A DNA stretch of 64,000 nt from Sacculina carcini (lineage: Eukaryota > Arthropoda > Thecostraca > Sacculinidae). Positions 27,501 to 39,433 of this stretch are shown here, in pieces (position 1 is the first letter of the stretch; each line of letters begins with the position of its first letter). The position numbers and the translations under genes were made by a program. A model generated the notes under the pieces. It made no database searches. It was given only the letters and a program-made list of their open reading frames with translations, and was not told the DNA's origin. The DNA is taken from the NCBI GenBank assembly GCA_916048095.2, contig OU696584.1:2120317-2184316 (forward strand). Direction: 5' to 3'.

Positions 27501-30467
27501 GATGCCACGACTGCGGATCACCAACAAAATGCGTGAGGGAAGGTGCTCTGGTCCATTGTTCCGATTGTTATTTGAATTACATCTCAGCCTCTTGTTTCGC
27601 GGCCCACAAGAATGTGCGTTGTTGTGTGCGCCGTGGATGTCGTACTTGTGGTGACGTCACGTACAAATCGCACCAAAAAGCCATCATGTGTGTGGGACAT
27701 ACTTGTGTTCATTTTGTACGGAGCGGGTCGCGAAGCAGGATGTTTCCACCACCCCACACCGATGCTTTCTGCAGCCGCTTAAACCTGCTGCAATTAATCA
27801 AAAGCAATTGTATATTTTCTATGATTTCGAGTGCATGAATATCCCTGAAACTAACCGTCATGTTCCCAACTATTGCGTGTGTCAGATTTGTTGTTCTGCT
27901 TGCTTCGAGAATATCTCCGATCCTTGCTCTGTTTGCGGCACTAACCAGCATTAGTTTGTATTCTCCGGACCGAATACGCTGCAGGACTTTGGTCGATGGT
28001 TGTTTTCCCACGATCAAGCAAAAGTCATAGCGCATTACGCACAAGGCTATGACAACAACTTGGTCGTGGAATATGCGTTGAGTCAGGGAATGTTGCCAGA
28101 TCTCATAATGAACGGTCGAAAAATCCTCTCCATCAAATTTCCCAACTCCAAACTTCATTTCCTTGATTCGTTCAGTTTCCTGCCTATGCCTCTCGCTAAA
28201 TTTTCCAAAACTTTCAATATTTGTGTCCGCAAAGGTTTCTTTCCTCACACGATGAACACTCTTGATCACCAATCCTATGTTGGACCGTTCCCGACAGTCG
28301 ATATGTTTGATGCGGATCGTATGTCGGTCGACCAGCGTGCCGAGTATCTGACCTGGCATGCCAGTCAAGCTGGTCAGACATATGATTTCCGCCGTGAAAT
28401 GGGTGCATATTGTCGAGACGATGTCAATGTATTTCGTCTCGGCGCCATGCGTTTCCGTGACCAGTTCATCAGTGTCACGAAAACAGACCCGTTCCAGTGT
28501 GTCACATTACCATCTGCGTGCCACACTGTCTGGCGGTCAAAGTATTTGCGCAAAAACACTGTGGCTTTGGTTCCGAGTCAGCTGCACTACCGTCCAACGG
28601 GTAACTACTCTAAGAAATCGATCCAGTGGCTGGAGCTGGAGGCGTTGTCTCGCAGTATCAATATCCAGCACGCACTGAATTCTGGTGAAGCGTGTATTGG
28701 ACCGTACAAAGTGGACGGCTACGCCAAAGCGGGAGACCATCACCTGCTTTTCGAGTTTCTCGGGTGTTATTTCCATGGGCACGGGCACTCTGGTGAGTGT
28801 AGCAATAATAGCTTCAGCAAAAACTGCCGCTCGATGATGAACACCGGATGTCGGACACCAAAGCAGCTCTACGATCGCACACTACAACGCCTTGAACAAC
28901 TGGCCTCCCGGTCGGATACATAAGTAATTTCCATCTGGGAATGCAAGTACGACGCCATGATTGGGCACGACGAAACCAAACGTCGTTTCACCGAATCTGT
29001 GCGTCCTGTCGAGCCAATGAATGTTCGCGACGCACTGTACGGCGGAAGAACCGAGGTGTTTCGTCACTTGATAGAATGCTCTGAAACCGAAAAAATTTAC
29101 TATGTAGATGCTTGCTCACTCTATCCCTATATTCTAAAGTATGGCAAGTTTCCAGTTGGTCATCCCGAGTTTTTGTTTCGTCCTTCCGTTTCCGATTTCC
29201 ACAAGTACTTTGGCATTGTTCACTGTAGGATTCTACCTCCTCGCAGTATTCACCTCCCAGCCCTTCCGGCCCGAGTGAACGAGCGCCTCGTTTTTTCGTT
29301 GTGCAGGAGCTGTTCCGAGCAGCACGTTGGCGACGGCAAAGACTTCTGTACCGGTAGGATAGTGTGCGAGCACGATGATGAGCAGCGCAGTTTCACTTCC
29401 AGTTGGGTGTCGTTGGAAGTAGCAAAAGCTTTGAGCATGGGTTATCGTCTGTTGGAAATTTTCGAGTTTTGGCACTTTCCAGCCACCACTCAGTTCAATG
29501 ACGGCCGTGGAGGGTTGTTTGCCGGCTACATCAACAATTTTTATGCGTTGAAGGTGGCTACGGAGGGATATCCTGCTCACGTTCAATGTGACGCCGAGCG
29601 TGAAACGTATAGACGTGATATTGAACAGCATGAGTAGATTACCCTTCCGACTGTCGCCAAGAACCCAGGAATGAGAGCTGTGGCCAAGCTGTGCCTCAAC
29701 AGCCAGTGGGGCAAGTTGGCTCAGCGCTGCAACCTCGACCAGACCGAACTCGTCACTTCACGGCAGCGTTTCTTTGAGTTGATGGATGATCCAGCTCTGG
29801 ACGTCACGGCCTGTGATCTCATTCCTTTCCTGTCGGCCGACGCTTCAGAGGATGGTGACATTGACGAAGAGGACGCTGTCATGCGCATTACACACAAACA
29901 CAAGACAGACGAGACAGTCACTGGACCGCTTAGAACAAATATTATTCTTGCCTCCTTTGTTACTGCTCAAGCCCGCCTCTATCTGTATTCGTTCATGGAA
30001 AAGCTTCAGTCAAACCAAATAATTTATTGCGACACCGACAGCAAAATTTACCTTTCTGCGCCTACGCTTCCGCAAATTAACACTTGCCGCTTTCTGGGTG
30101 AAATGACGGACGAACTAACAGCTTTTGGTGCGGAGAGCCTTATTAATTCTGTAATCTGCTTGTCTCCCAAAAACTACGCTTTCACTGTGACTAACTCTGC
30201 TAACGAGGCATGCACCGTTATCAAAATGCGCGGAATAACACAGTCATACGCTACTAACCGACTAATCACTGCAGAAAGTTTCAAGTCCCTCTTGACAACC
30301 CGGGCACCCAGATTAAAGTACCCATTTAGACGTTTAAGAAAACGATAGATTTTCACATTGTAACTGTAAGGGGGGAGAAGATTAATAGGATAGTTGCTAG
30401 CAAGAGGGGGGTGCTTCCCGACTACAGCACCTTTCCTCACGGGTACATGCACACACAGACACACTAA
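27501..30467 (+). pseudogene. POLB: DNA polymerase B, truncated and broken (B)
   Basis: Homologous to A exon 2 from the zinc-finger region on. The leader joins directly at GATG (27501-27504) to sequence that in A lies about 1 kb further in, so exon 1, the intron and the OTU-like part are deleted. Further damage: a 1-bp loss near 27675, stops at 27952-27954, 28921-28923 and 29635-29637, a 1-bp loss near 30300, and the end at 30465. Polymerase motifs are still readable (YVDACSLYP near 29100, NSQWGK near 29703, YCDTDS near 30028). Cannot give a working polymerase. Confidence 0.9.
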
Positions 30468-30727
30468 CAAATGTATTGTTTTTGCCCATGATTTGTGTAT
30501 GATCAATTGTTTGCTTGCTCGCTTGTTGTGTTGTTGTGTATAAATATAAAATGATGCATAAACGTGTGTCATTCGAGCGGTAAGACGACAATATGTTGAC
30601 ATATATATCGGCAACTATACAGAATGTATGATAAACCTGACGTGAAACCGATGGCACATACACGTAAAGCTAACTATAAATACACGTAAAACTCTGCTGA
30701 ATCATCAGTGAGTCATACTAGGTGGCC

Positions 30728-31387
30728 ATGGAAACACGCGACGCCAGACTGGTCACACCCTTCACAATGATATTATCGGGTCCTTCAGGATCCGGCAAGA
30801 GTCGGTTTATAGCCGACATGCTGACTCGTTCTGATCAAGTGCTCACCACTCGACCAGATCATGTACTGTACTGCCATGGAAACGTGGCACCCGATCATAT
30901 TGGTAGTCACTTGGTCAACGAAATGCGACACGGACTCCCTACGCACGAGGAAATACAACGGTTGGCCGGTAAACTTAAACGCAGAAACGGGTGCATGGTG
31001 ATAATTGACGATATGCTGGAGGCGGTCGAAGGGTCGTTGGTACGCGACATGTTCACCAAAATATCCCGTCACGACAATATGAGTGTAGTGTTTGTCACTC
31101 AAAACACGTTTTTGAAATCGCCGAATTATCGTACAATCAGTTTGAATACAAATTATTACGTGTTTTTTCGCAACTTTTGCGATAAAACTCCGCTACGTGC
31201 ATTTGCTCAGCAGTACATGCCGGAAAACAGCAAGTTTATCATGGATGTGTACCACGATGTAATGCAGCTTTCGTATGGACATTTGCTGGTGGATTTGCGA
31301 CAACCAACCGACAACAGATTACGTGTGCACAGCAATGTGCTGGAAGAACCAATTATCGTGTACTTGGCGGCACTAAGGTATAAATAG
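30728..31387 (+). CDS. ATP: Packaging ATPase (B)
   Basis: 219 aa, only a handful of differences from the A copy. Walker A GPSGSGKS and Walker B CMVIIDDML intact, VTQN kept. TATA box about 50 bp upstream. Open and apparently functional although its neighbours are ruined, which suggests that decay is recent rather than that the gene is used. Confidence 0.85.
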   Translation: METRDARLVTPFTMILSGPSGSGKSRFIADMLTRSDQVLTTRPDHVLYCHGNVAPDHIGSHLVNEMRHGLPTHEEIQRLAGKLKRRNGCMVIIDDMLEAVEGSLVRDMFTKISRHDNMSVVFVTQNTFLKSPNYRTISLNTNYYVFFRNFCDKTPLRAFAQQYMPENSKFIMDVYHDVMQLSYGHLLVDLRQPTDNRLRVHSNVLEEPIIVYLAALRYK

Positions 31388-31421
31388 CCGTACACTTTGC
31401 CGACCAGTGTCATTTGCCAAA

Positions 31422-31679
31422 ATGTCTTTGGCGTTGAAACGTCGTTGGTCCACCATCGAAGCTCTTCCACGTCTCACGCATCGTCAACAAAAAGCCGTTC
31501 TCAACACGTACGACCCTGCTCTGATACGGGCTATTTGTGAAATTTGCAACAACGTTCTACAAGACCGTGTTCCTTTGGAAAAGAAACAAAAACGTCGTCT
31601 ATCCAAATACAAGAACATACTACGTAAATTGGGTGACAAACGTCCGTCACTGAAGAAAAAACAACGTCAAGTCACGTGA
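31422..31679 (+). pseudogene. Small basic protein fused to a deletion scar (B)
   Basis: Same as A 20333-20638 up to SLKKKQR (31665). There the sequence jumps into the integrase, out of frame, and stops at 31677-31679. The last ~20 residues, including the hydrophobic end, are lost. Confidence 0.75.
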
Positions 31680-31939
31680 CAATGGCGACGCAGCACTTGG
31701 TTGATGTGAGAAAACCGCGTAAGCAGACGCCGAAATTACGCGTCGGCGATAAAGTGCGTCTCGCTCTACCGAAAACAATATTTGAGAAAGGCTATACGCA
31801 GACATTTTCCAGCGAGGTGTTTATCATATCGGCGATATGTACCCGTCGACCTGTACCAATGTACAAGCTGCAAGACACGAGCGGAAAGACAATAGCCGGA
31901 TCATATTTTCAGCAAGGGCTGGGGCGTGTTACTACGTAG
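31666..31939 (+). pseudogene. INT: Integrase C-terminal remnant (B)
   Basis: Only the part from the end of the catalytic core is left: TMATQHLVDVRKPRKQ, then KLRVGDKVRLALPK to the C-terminus. All three catalytic residues (Asp, Asp, Glu) are gone in a deletion of about 1.25 kb that also removed the 193-aa gene. The remaining codons are nearly identical to A. Confidence 0.88.
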
Positions 31940-32199
31940 ATGCTCTATCACAATATTGTTGACATTATGGTATCGGCGTTTATGCAATGTCAGCATGCTC
32001 GACATGTGCTTTGCTTCTCGGTGCTGAGTCAGCGACTGACAAAGACATATACACAATGTAAAATGCATGATTTGTCAGCATACAGCCGCGCATACAATAA
32101 AATCGATGAATTGGATGAACAATAAAAGGATGATTTCAATCGCACTCAGTCATCAGTCGTTGTCACGGATTGTCAGTGCGTGCTTATTTGTCTTTTCTC

Positions 32200-32541
32200 A
32201 TGGATCTGTACGTGACAGTACGTATTGCGGCCCACACAGGGCCAAAGCTGCTTGTATGGTGGTGGCAACTGGCACCAGCGCCTCCGTCGCGACCACCGTT
32301 ACCGACGCCACCAACACCACCATCGACGCCACCACTGCCGTCACCAACGCCAACGCCGCCACCGCCGTCACCATCATCGACGCCGCCACCACCGTCACAG
32401 CCGTCACCATCGACGCCACCACCAACATCGCCGCTACATCATCCAGATTTTAAGGATGATGTAAACTTCAAAATCACAATTCCACCGGCGCCAGAAATTA
32501 CAAAGCACGAATTGGAGGATATTTTTGAGAGTGAGTATTGA
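32200..32541 (+). CDS. WWW/proline-rich protein 2 (B)
   Basis: 113 codons from ATG 32200 (MDLYVTVRI). Head to WWWQLAPAP and tail HHPDFKDDVNFKITIPPAPE are kept; the PSP/PTP middle differs in repeat number from A. The end extends four codons past the A stop (ESEY). Open frame. Confidence 0.6.
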   Translation: MDLYVTVRIAAHTGPKLLVWWWQLAPAPPSRPPLPTPPTPPSTPPLPSPTPTPPPPSPSSTPPPPSQPSPSTPPPTSPLHHPDFKDDVNFKITIPPAPEITKHELEDIFESEY

Positions 32542-32716
32542 TGTGAGTTTTGATGTGCTATTAATATTAACTAATGCTTGTTTTTGTGTACTAATAAATA
32601 CCAGCATTTCTGACAAGTGTTTCAGTCGAGTCGTTTTCGGTAAAAGTGTTGGACTATACACGTGTTTCGATAAACTATAAAAGACAACTATAAAAGTAAA
32701 CTATAAAAGGATTGTC

Positions 32717-33070
32717 ATGGATCGTCAGGGCATGGACCTTTACATTGTCACACGAATATCTAGTGGTAGTGCGACACCTGAAATATGTCGCTGGTGGTGG
32801 CAACCGACATCAACGCCACCAGTGTCCTCACCACCGCCAGTGTCCTCACCACCGCCAGCGCCACAGCCATTACCAACACTTTCACCACCAACACCATCGC
32901 CCCCACCGTCTTGGCCGCCAGCACTTTGGCCACGTCGACGACGACGACAACGACGAATTTGTCGTTTGATGCCATATAGACATCGACCGGCGACTCTGCC
33001 CCCGATACCAACGTCTCCCGATTTGTTTGAATCAGACGCTTCAACACACTTTGAAGATGATGATTATTAA
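32717..33070 (+). CDS. WWW/proline-rich protein 1 (B)
   Basis: 117 codons, MDRQGMDLY start, WWWQP head, Pro-rich middle with a duplicated PPVSS unit not in A, arginine run, acidic end shortened (FEDDDY). The length change falls in the Pro-rich and acidic parts, as expected for flexible linkers. TATAAAAG boxes upstream. Confidence 0.6.
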   Translation: MDRQGMDLYIVTRISSGSATPEICRWWWQPTSTPPVSSPPPVSSPPPAPQPLPTLSPPTPSPPPSWPPALWPRRRRRQRRICRLMPYRHRPATLPPIPTSPDLFESDASTHFEDDDY

Positions 33071-33479
33071 CAATTAACAATTAACAATTAATTAATAATT
33101 ATTTTTATTTTAATAACAGCGAGCACAGTGCATTATTAATTAATTACAGGCAAATCCAGTAGCATGGGAAGAGTGCAAGCACTATTACCACCCTAAGGTG
33201 GCCCCATGTACCGGAAGCGCCCAAAAGATTGAGAGAAAGAGAGTTCGAAGAGAAATAAGTCTGGAAAGAGAGTTGGAAAGAAAATAATAAATAAATAACA
33301 ATAAATAATAAACCATCATCCGATAACAATCCATAATGTCACTCCGCCCACGTTCCTCAATAAATAATAACAATCAACAATAAATATGTGATTCATTAAA
33401 AAACAGCCATCAATAAATAAGAATAAATATTCACAAATAAGTAATAAATAACAATCAAGAACAATACATATGATTCAAA

Positions 33480-33720
33480 AAAGAAACATCCAACAATAAA
33501 TATAAATATGATTCAATAAGTAACAACAACACAAATAAATATGATTCAATAAACAATAACACCAATAAATATGATTCAATAAACAACAACAACAATAAAT
33601 ATGATTCAATAAACAGCAACAACAATAAATATGATTCAATAAACAACAACAAAAATAAATATGACTCAATAAACAGCAACAACAATAAATATGATTCAAT
33701 AGACAACAACAGCCAACACT
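33480..33720. repeat. ~30-bp minisatellite in the LINE 3' region
   Basis: About eight copies of ATAAATATGATTCAATAAACA followed by ACAACA-type spacers. The wider 33230-33880 stretch is built of AATAAATAACAA phrases, probably a 3'-UTR/tail. Confidence 0.8.
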
Positions 33721-33880
33721 GAGTAAAAGTATAATTTAATAAATAACAACAACCAATGATAAATAGTAATAAATAGAGAGCAAAATAGGAATAAATATAA
33801 ATAAATAGAAAATAAATAACAATAAGCATGGATAAATAACAATAAATATGAATAAATATACAATTAATAAGACTCAACAG

Positions 33881-35754
33881 TCAATTCCGCTCTTTCAGTA
33901 GCATTTCATTTACTTTGGCCTTGAATTTGTTCAAATTGCTCTGCAAGAAAGCCTCCTCCTTCAACGTGTTCCAAGTAGACACAGTGGCCGGAAGAAAGCA
34001 ACGTTGGAATTGTTTTGTACGACAACGAATTGGAGCCATGCACTGGGAATGCTGTTTGGATGTAAACCGTGTGCTTCTTGCTGCCACGAAATCATCAGGA
34101 ATTGACTTGCTCATCGGATGATGGTCGTTGTGCTTGATCTTGTACAGCATGCACACACTGCTGACCTTTCGACGATGGCAAAGATCACCAAGAACCAAGT
34201 CACCACAGAGGAACTTGCAAGTTCTAACAACTCTGTTGATGAGATTGAGGTGACAATCCGCAGCAGAAGACCACACGGGGGCGCAGTACTCCAGAATTGG
34301 CAAAATGAAACAGCGAAAACAACTTTTTGAGATTGTGCTGCTACCGAACATCCGATATGCCTTTCTTATAATTCCCAGTTTCCGCGATGCCGAACAAACT
34401 AGCTTCCGAATGTGACTCTCAAACGTGAGCTTTGAGTCTACATGTACTCCCAATATTTTGAGCTCATCACACACGTTGAGTTGGGCGTCATTTATGAGGA
34501 TAGCTCCATGTGAAGGCTGAACGGTACGTGACCTAGAAACCAACAAGCATTTAGATTTCGAAGTGTTCAGCATCATATTCCACCTCTCACACCACTTCAG
34601 GATGCTGCTGAGATCGTCGTTGACCGTTTGACGCACCTGTGGTCTGTCCGAAGGAGATGAAATTACAGCCATCAAGGTGATATCATCAGCATATCCATAT
34701 ACAGGGTTGCGTGTGGTTGTGTACAGGTCAGCGGTGTAAATGTTGAACAAAATAGGACCCAACACACTTCCCTGCGGGACACCGGACGCAATGCTCTGCC
34801 AGCCACTGTATGCTCCATCGATGGCAACACGTTGTACGCGATTGGATAGAAATTGATGCAAACACTTAGCAAACGGCCGCCGACTCCAATCTTTCTCAGT
34901 TTTTGCAACAAGCCCTGGTGGCTCACACGGTCAAATGCTGCCGAGAAATCCAACTGCACAATCCAGGCTTCACTGCCTTTGTCTAGCACTTGCTGGAGCT
35001 CATGCGTGATAGTAAGCAGAGCGTCAGTCGTGCTGAGTTTTTTGCGGTATGCAAATTGGTTTTCCGACAGCAGATTGTTGCTCTCCAGGTACTTGGACAG
35101 TCTGGAAGATATCAAGTGCTCGAATATTTTGGACAGAATCGGCGTAATTGATATTGGCCGGTAGTTTGCAACATCAGCAGAATTGGTTCCTTTTGGTATG
35201 GGCGTGATATTCGCAACCCGCCAACATGATGGAAACGAACCAGTCTTCATCAAGCGCCTGAAAAGAGCACTGAGCTTCGGAGCTAGAGTATCTGCCGTGT
35301 TCTTGAAAAATAGCGGAAACATATTCAGAGGGTCTGTTCCTCCGTGGGCATCAAGGTCTTTCATGAGATTCGCCACTTCTTTTGATCGGAAGGCAATGCC
35401 TTTGATTTTCGGGGCGAGGACAGATGAATCGTCAGACGGAATGGACCCTTGACATTGCTTGGTATTGAAGTAATCCATAAGCAACTCTGCCTTCTCTGTT
35501 GGGTTGATTTTGAGCTCACCATTCGCTGAAAATAAAGGAGGGACAGACAGGTCATGTCCAAACACTGACGATTTCAACGTTGACCACCATTTGTGGGCGT
35601 CATTGGCAGATGTTAGCTTTTCAGCAAGTTTCTTTGAGTGACGTGTTTCCGCTTCTGAATACACATGCTCAGCATGCCGTCTGGCCTCAGTGTAGACATT
35701 CCATGAATCGGCTGAGCGTGATTGGAGCCACTTGTGGTAAGCCACAAGTGGCCA
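33881..35754 (-). pseudogene. LINE reverse transcriptase (one frameshift)
   Basis: Two overlapping frames (34672-35754, then 33881-34861) form one RT: YRPISITPILSKIFEHLI, QLDFSAAFDRVSH, then after a frameshift near 34855 SGVPQGSVLGPILF and YADDITL, the catalytic YADD, followed by a thumb region and an LPILEYCAPVW segment typical of CR1/Jockey LINEs. The N-terminal endonuclease is absent. Ends near 33881. Confidence 0.85.
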
Positions 35755-35784
35755 CATGCGATTATAGTTTGCTCACAGACAGCA

Positions 35785-37272
35785 ATGGTGTCGGACGGGT
35801 TTTATGTCACGCTCCCCAGTGTCGCCAGCACATCAACGCTCCCAAACAACACAACAGCCAAATTTACCGTGAATCTGTCCCATCCGATTCATCTCGACAA
35901 CACCCAATGACGTGTCGCTTTGCACTCTATAATTCTCCCAACCAACTGGCTGACAATCGACAACTACATTATCATTTCGGAATCGGCAAACCACGATGAC
36001 TTTATAGACGGTAAATTCACGAGGGTAGACATTATCAAACCCGGCACTTATACTTTATCACAACTGGTCAGAGTATTGCAAGAAACGCTGTCCAGCGACA
36101 ATATAAAGACGAGTGTATTGCCCGACAACCATTTACGGCTAAATTTGGAAAACACAGTGTTGAAAATTAGCCGAAATCTTGCCCAGATGATGGTCGTACA
36201 CTATGCGTCCGACTATGTACGACACACAGAGTCCCTTACAATATTCAACTCGTCGGCAAAACAAAGTGAGTTGAGTATATATTTTCGCCTAAGCAACGTG
36301 TTTGAAAAACACTTGAAAATCCGTTCCGATTTGGTCCAGGCACAAATACACAATAACCATTTACAACCACAATTGAAACACATGCAAGTGAGCAAGCGTA
36401 CGCCGACACAAGAAATTGTATTTAACCATCTGTATTATCTGCCGCTGTCACAGTCAACCGTCAACACTGTCAACATCAACATTCTCGACGAATCAGACAA
36501 CAAATTCCCGTTCACCGCCGGCCCGGGACTGATATTGACTCTACACTTTCAACGAATGGATCAAAAGGATTTCTATGTAACACTGGACAGCAGTAGCTGT
36601 CGCGAAATGAACCCTCAAAATTCAGCTGCCAGTTTTCGTATCCACCTACCCCAAACTCTTGGCCTGGATCGTTCGTGGTCGGTAGGTTTGGCAGACATCA
36701 CATTTGGTCGTAATTGGCTCAATATTGACAAGACGGTAAACTATTTGTGGCTAAACGGCAGCCCCCACCTGATACCCACAGGCCACTACAACACCAACAC
36801 AACCTTGCTGGAGACAATTAATCGAGTTTGCAAGCAGACAGTGTTTACGCTTTTACCCAGTGGACACGTGACAAGTGCCAATGTTGTTGTCATAGTCAAC
36901 AGTCGACTGGCCCATGCATTGGGCTACGTTCAAGTGCCCGACAACGGTACGCCGTCAATTGATGCAAACACGCAGTCCTTGTATTTGATGGACATTAATC
37001 GGTTGAATCCTGCGCTAATGTACGTCTACATGGACAAGGTGCAAGCACAACTCATTGGTGACAGTATGGCGCCCGTTCTACGAATCATCAGTCCGTATTC
37101 AACGGAGCAGCAAACGTTAAACATTCATCGTACGTTCAGTCCTATTCAGTATGTACCGTTGGAAGACGAGCATATTTCCGACATTGGTATAAATATAAGA
37201 CAAAGTAACGGTGAATTGGTTTCATTCCAAGAAGAAACGTCGTACCTGACACTTCACTTTAAGCAGCTGTGA
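35785..37272 (+). pseudogene. Two-repeat virion protein (B), nonsense at codon 42
   Basis: Same start as A (MVSDGFYVTLPSVAS, 35785). The conserved Trp codon TGG in the first WRVALH motif is TGA at 35908-35910. The rest is open to 37272 and nearly identical to A. The LINE inserted about 30 bp before the start probably also separates it from its promoter. Confidence 0.85.
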
Positions 37273-37348
37273 TGACTAAGGCACAGTTGGTCTTTCGCGG
37301 TCCGATGATTCAGCGCGAAGCGGTTTAGGAAGTATTTTCCGAGGCCTC

Positions 37349-37666
37349 ATGCGCGTGATGGTACCGGCAATAAAAACTGTTGCCCGCCAACCAATCACCA
37401 AGAAAATTGCCAAGTCGGCACTAAAGACCGGTGTACGTTCGCTAGAGGATGTGCTTGAAGGCGAGTCGGCCGGTGCAGCACTAAAGCATCGCTCCAAACA
37501 AGAAGCTCGGCACTTGCTTCAGACAGGTATAAATAGACTGAACCAAACACCCCCGGCTTCAGTCATTCGACGACCTGCGAAAGGTACAGTTGTCAAGCGA
37601 CGCCGACCGACACGTGTTTCCAGTGATATTTTCAATAATGCAAAACGTCCAAGAGGGAACATGTGA
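37349..37666 (+). CDS. Small basic core/membrane-active protein (B)
   Basis: 105 aa, identical to A by eye. Shares with A the upstream 1-bp loss (near 37319) relative to C. Contains the capsid-gene TATA box (GGTATAAATAG at about 37527). Confidence 0.6.
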   Translation: MRVMVPAIKTVARQPITKKIAKSALKTGVRSLEDVLEGESAGAALKHRSKQEARHLLQTGINRLNQTPPASVIRRPAKGTVVKRRRPTRVSSDIFNNAKRPRGNM

Positions 37667-38924
37667 AATTGCCGAAGTATTTAGTCGACCTGCTCTGGAG
37701 ACAAGCACCAAATCATCGAAAACCTATGTCTATTATCCTGTGAGTCGATTAAACAGTCAGGGACCGTTTGAGTTTCATCTTCCTCCGCTAGGGTCGTCAT
37801 CAACACGTCCGTCCAAGACTAAACTCTACGGACGTGCCCGTATTGTGGAAAGTGATGGAAGTAATATCTCGGATACCGATAATGTAAGCGTGGTCAATCT
37901 GTTTCCACATGCACTCTTCAAACAAGTGGACTACCAGATTGGTGACACAATTATTTCCGACGCGTCGTCCATGTACGGCTATCGTGCCTATCTGGAAACG
38001 CTTTTGTCGTACAATAGCAACGCCAAGGCGGGACATTTACGTTCGGGCATGTGGTGTAAAGACACTTGCGGTCAAATGGACGAGACCGGCTCGGAAAACT
38101 CGGGATATACCGTACGTAAAGGATGGGTCGGCAAGAGTAAAGTATTTGATTTCTGTATTCCGCTGCAACTGGACACCAACCACCAATGCCGTATACTGCC
38201 AAGCACCGTGTCCGAGAAAATCAAACTGGTACGCAATTCCGACAAGTTTGCTCTGCTGAGCGACGCTGATAATTATCGTATTGAGATTGACGAACTGTGC
38301 TTGCACGTGGAAAAAATCACACCACAAGACTCTGTGTGGGTAAACTTTCATAAACACTTGAGCAAAATTCCGGCCAGTAACCCTATACCTCGCGCTCTCA
38401 TGAAATCCTACACTCTGCCAAAGGGCATGGGTGGAACTCTAAACAATATTTTCACCTCCCAAGTGCCGCGTCAGTTGTTGTTGGGTATTGTCAGCACAGA
38501 AGCCTACCACGGTCCCATTGATAAAAATCCATGGAACTTTCAACACTACCAACTAAATAGTCTCAAATTTTTTGTCAACGGTGAACCGTTCCCCACGCAA
38601 GCGTATAAACCCAATTTCGACAAGGGGCTCTACATGCGATCCTACCTGTACTTGTACGACGGCACCGGACTGGATACGGAGAATCAAGGTTTAGATATAA
38701 CACACGCCGTCTACGGTGCCGGTTATACACTCTTCATTGTTGATTTGACTCCCGACCGGTGTGGCGGCGATCATTTACATCCCAAAGAATTTGGAAACGT
38801 GCGTTGTGAATTGACATTTGCTTCGGCATTGCCGGAAACTGTCAATGTCCTGATCTACGCCACGTTTGAAAACGAAATAAAAATCGACAGCACGGGACGT
38901 GTGACTACCGACTTTCAAGTATGA
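37638..38924 (+). CDS. MCP: Major capsid protein (B), open
   Basis: 428 codons from the MQNV start, the only uninterrupted capsid gene of the three Polintons. The length is near the usual Polinton MCP. It has the complete C-terminal part that A loses (tail with DITHAVYGAGYTLFIVDLTP and an ATFENEI strand). Its stop overlaps the protease ATG (GTATGA). The Polinton MCP is predicted to fold as a double jelly roll and build an icosahedral shell (Krupovic and Koonin work). Confidence 0.88.
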   Translation: MQNVQEGTCEIAEVFSRPALETSTKSSKTYVYYPVSRLNSQGPFEFHLPPLGSSSTRPSKTKLYGRARIVESDGSNISDTDNVSVVNLFPHALFKQVDYQIGDTIISDASSMYGYRAYLETLLSYNSNAKAGHLRSGMWCKDTCGQMDETGSENSGYTVRKGWVGKSKVFDFCIPLQLDTNHQCRILPSTVSEKIKLVRNSDKFALLSDADNYRIEIDELCLHVEKITPQDSVWVNFHKHLSKIPASNPIPRALMKSYTLPKGMGGTLNNIFTSQVPRQLLLGIVSTEAYHGPIDKNPWNFQHYQLNSLKFFVNGEPFPTQAYKPNFDKGLYMRSYLYLYDGTGLDTENQGLDITHAVYGAGYTLFIVDLTPDRCGGDHLHPKEFGNVRCELTFASALPETVNVLIYATFENEIKIDSTGRVTTDFQV

Positions 38925-39433
38925 ACGCTGTCGAACTAGAACAATTGCTGAGTGTTTTGCCCACATTTTGTGATGTGTGGGCCTCGGATCGGTTGCGACA
39001 TTTCATGTTTTCGCCCAACCAACGCATGTCTATTGTTGTCAATGTACAACCTCGCTGGCAACCCGGTCTCCATTGGGTGGTATTTGCGTGGGATGGTGAA
39101 ACTCTACAATTCTTTTATTCATCTGGCACCCCACCCATCTGGCATCCTTCGTTTACCGAATTTATAAACAAGCATGGAGGTTATAAATGTTGTGTTGTAA
39201 GCACCTGCATCATTCAAGCTGTTGAGACCGACGTGTGCGGACATTACTGTGCTCTATTTGTGTCATTGTTTGAGGCCGGGTGGAATATGCAAGATTACGT
39301 CGCGTGCTTCACTGACAAATTGCACGTCAACAATCGACTTGTGGAGACGGTATGGTTATCCTTATCGACTGCGAAGGGTTTCAATATAAGATATCACAAC
39401 TCATCGTCAAGGAGCTGGCCATATACGACATGA
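38921..39433 (+). CDS. PRO: Adenain-like protease (B), active-site Asp changed
   Basis: 170 aa, same layout as A with His51, Gln99 and Cys106, but the FFDSSG acid is FFYSSG here (codon near 39115, TAT). In adenain-type enzymes this acidic residue positions the histidine, so activity is probably reduced or lost. Otherwise open. Confidence 0.82.
   Translation: MNAVELEQLLSVLPTFCDVWASDRLRHFMFSPNQRMSIVVNVQPRWQPGLHWVVFAWDGETLQFFYSSGTPPIWHPSFTEFINKHGGYKCCVVSTCIIQAVETDVCGHYCALFVSLFEAGWNMQDYVACFTDKLHVNNRLVETVWLSLSTAKGFNIRYHNSSSRSWPYTT

Larger units (their letters stand above)
33134..35754 (-). mobile_element. 5'-truncated LINE in Polinton B
   Basis: The uninterrupted A sequence (GAGCACAATGCATGCGATT) shows that B is split after GTGCAT (33133), with CAT repeated at 35755-35757. 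The insert contains a reverse-transcriptase frame on the minus strand and an AT-rich 3' region. The endonuclease is missing, the usual 5' truncation. CR1/Jockey-like by motif pattern. Confidence 0.8.
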
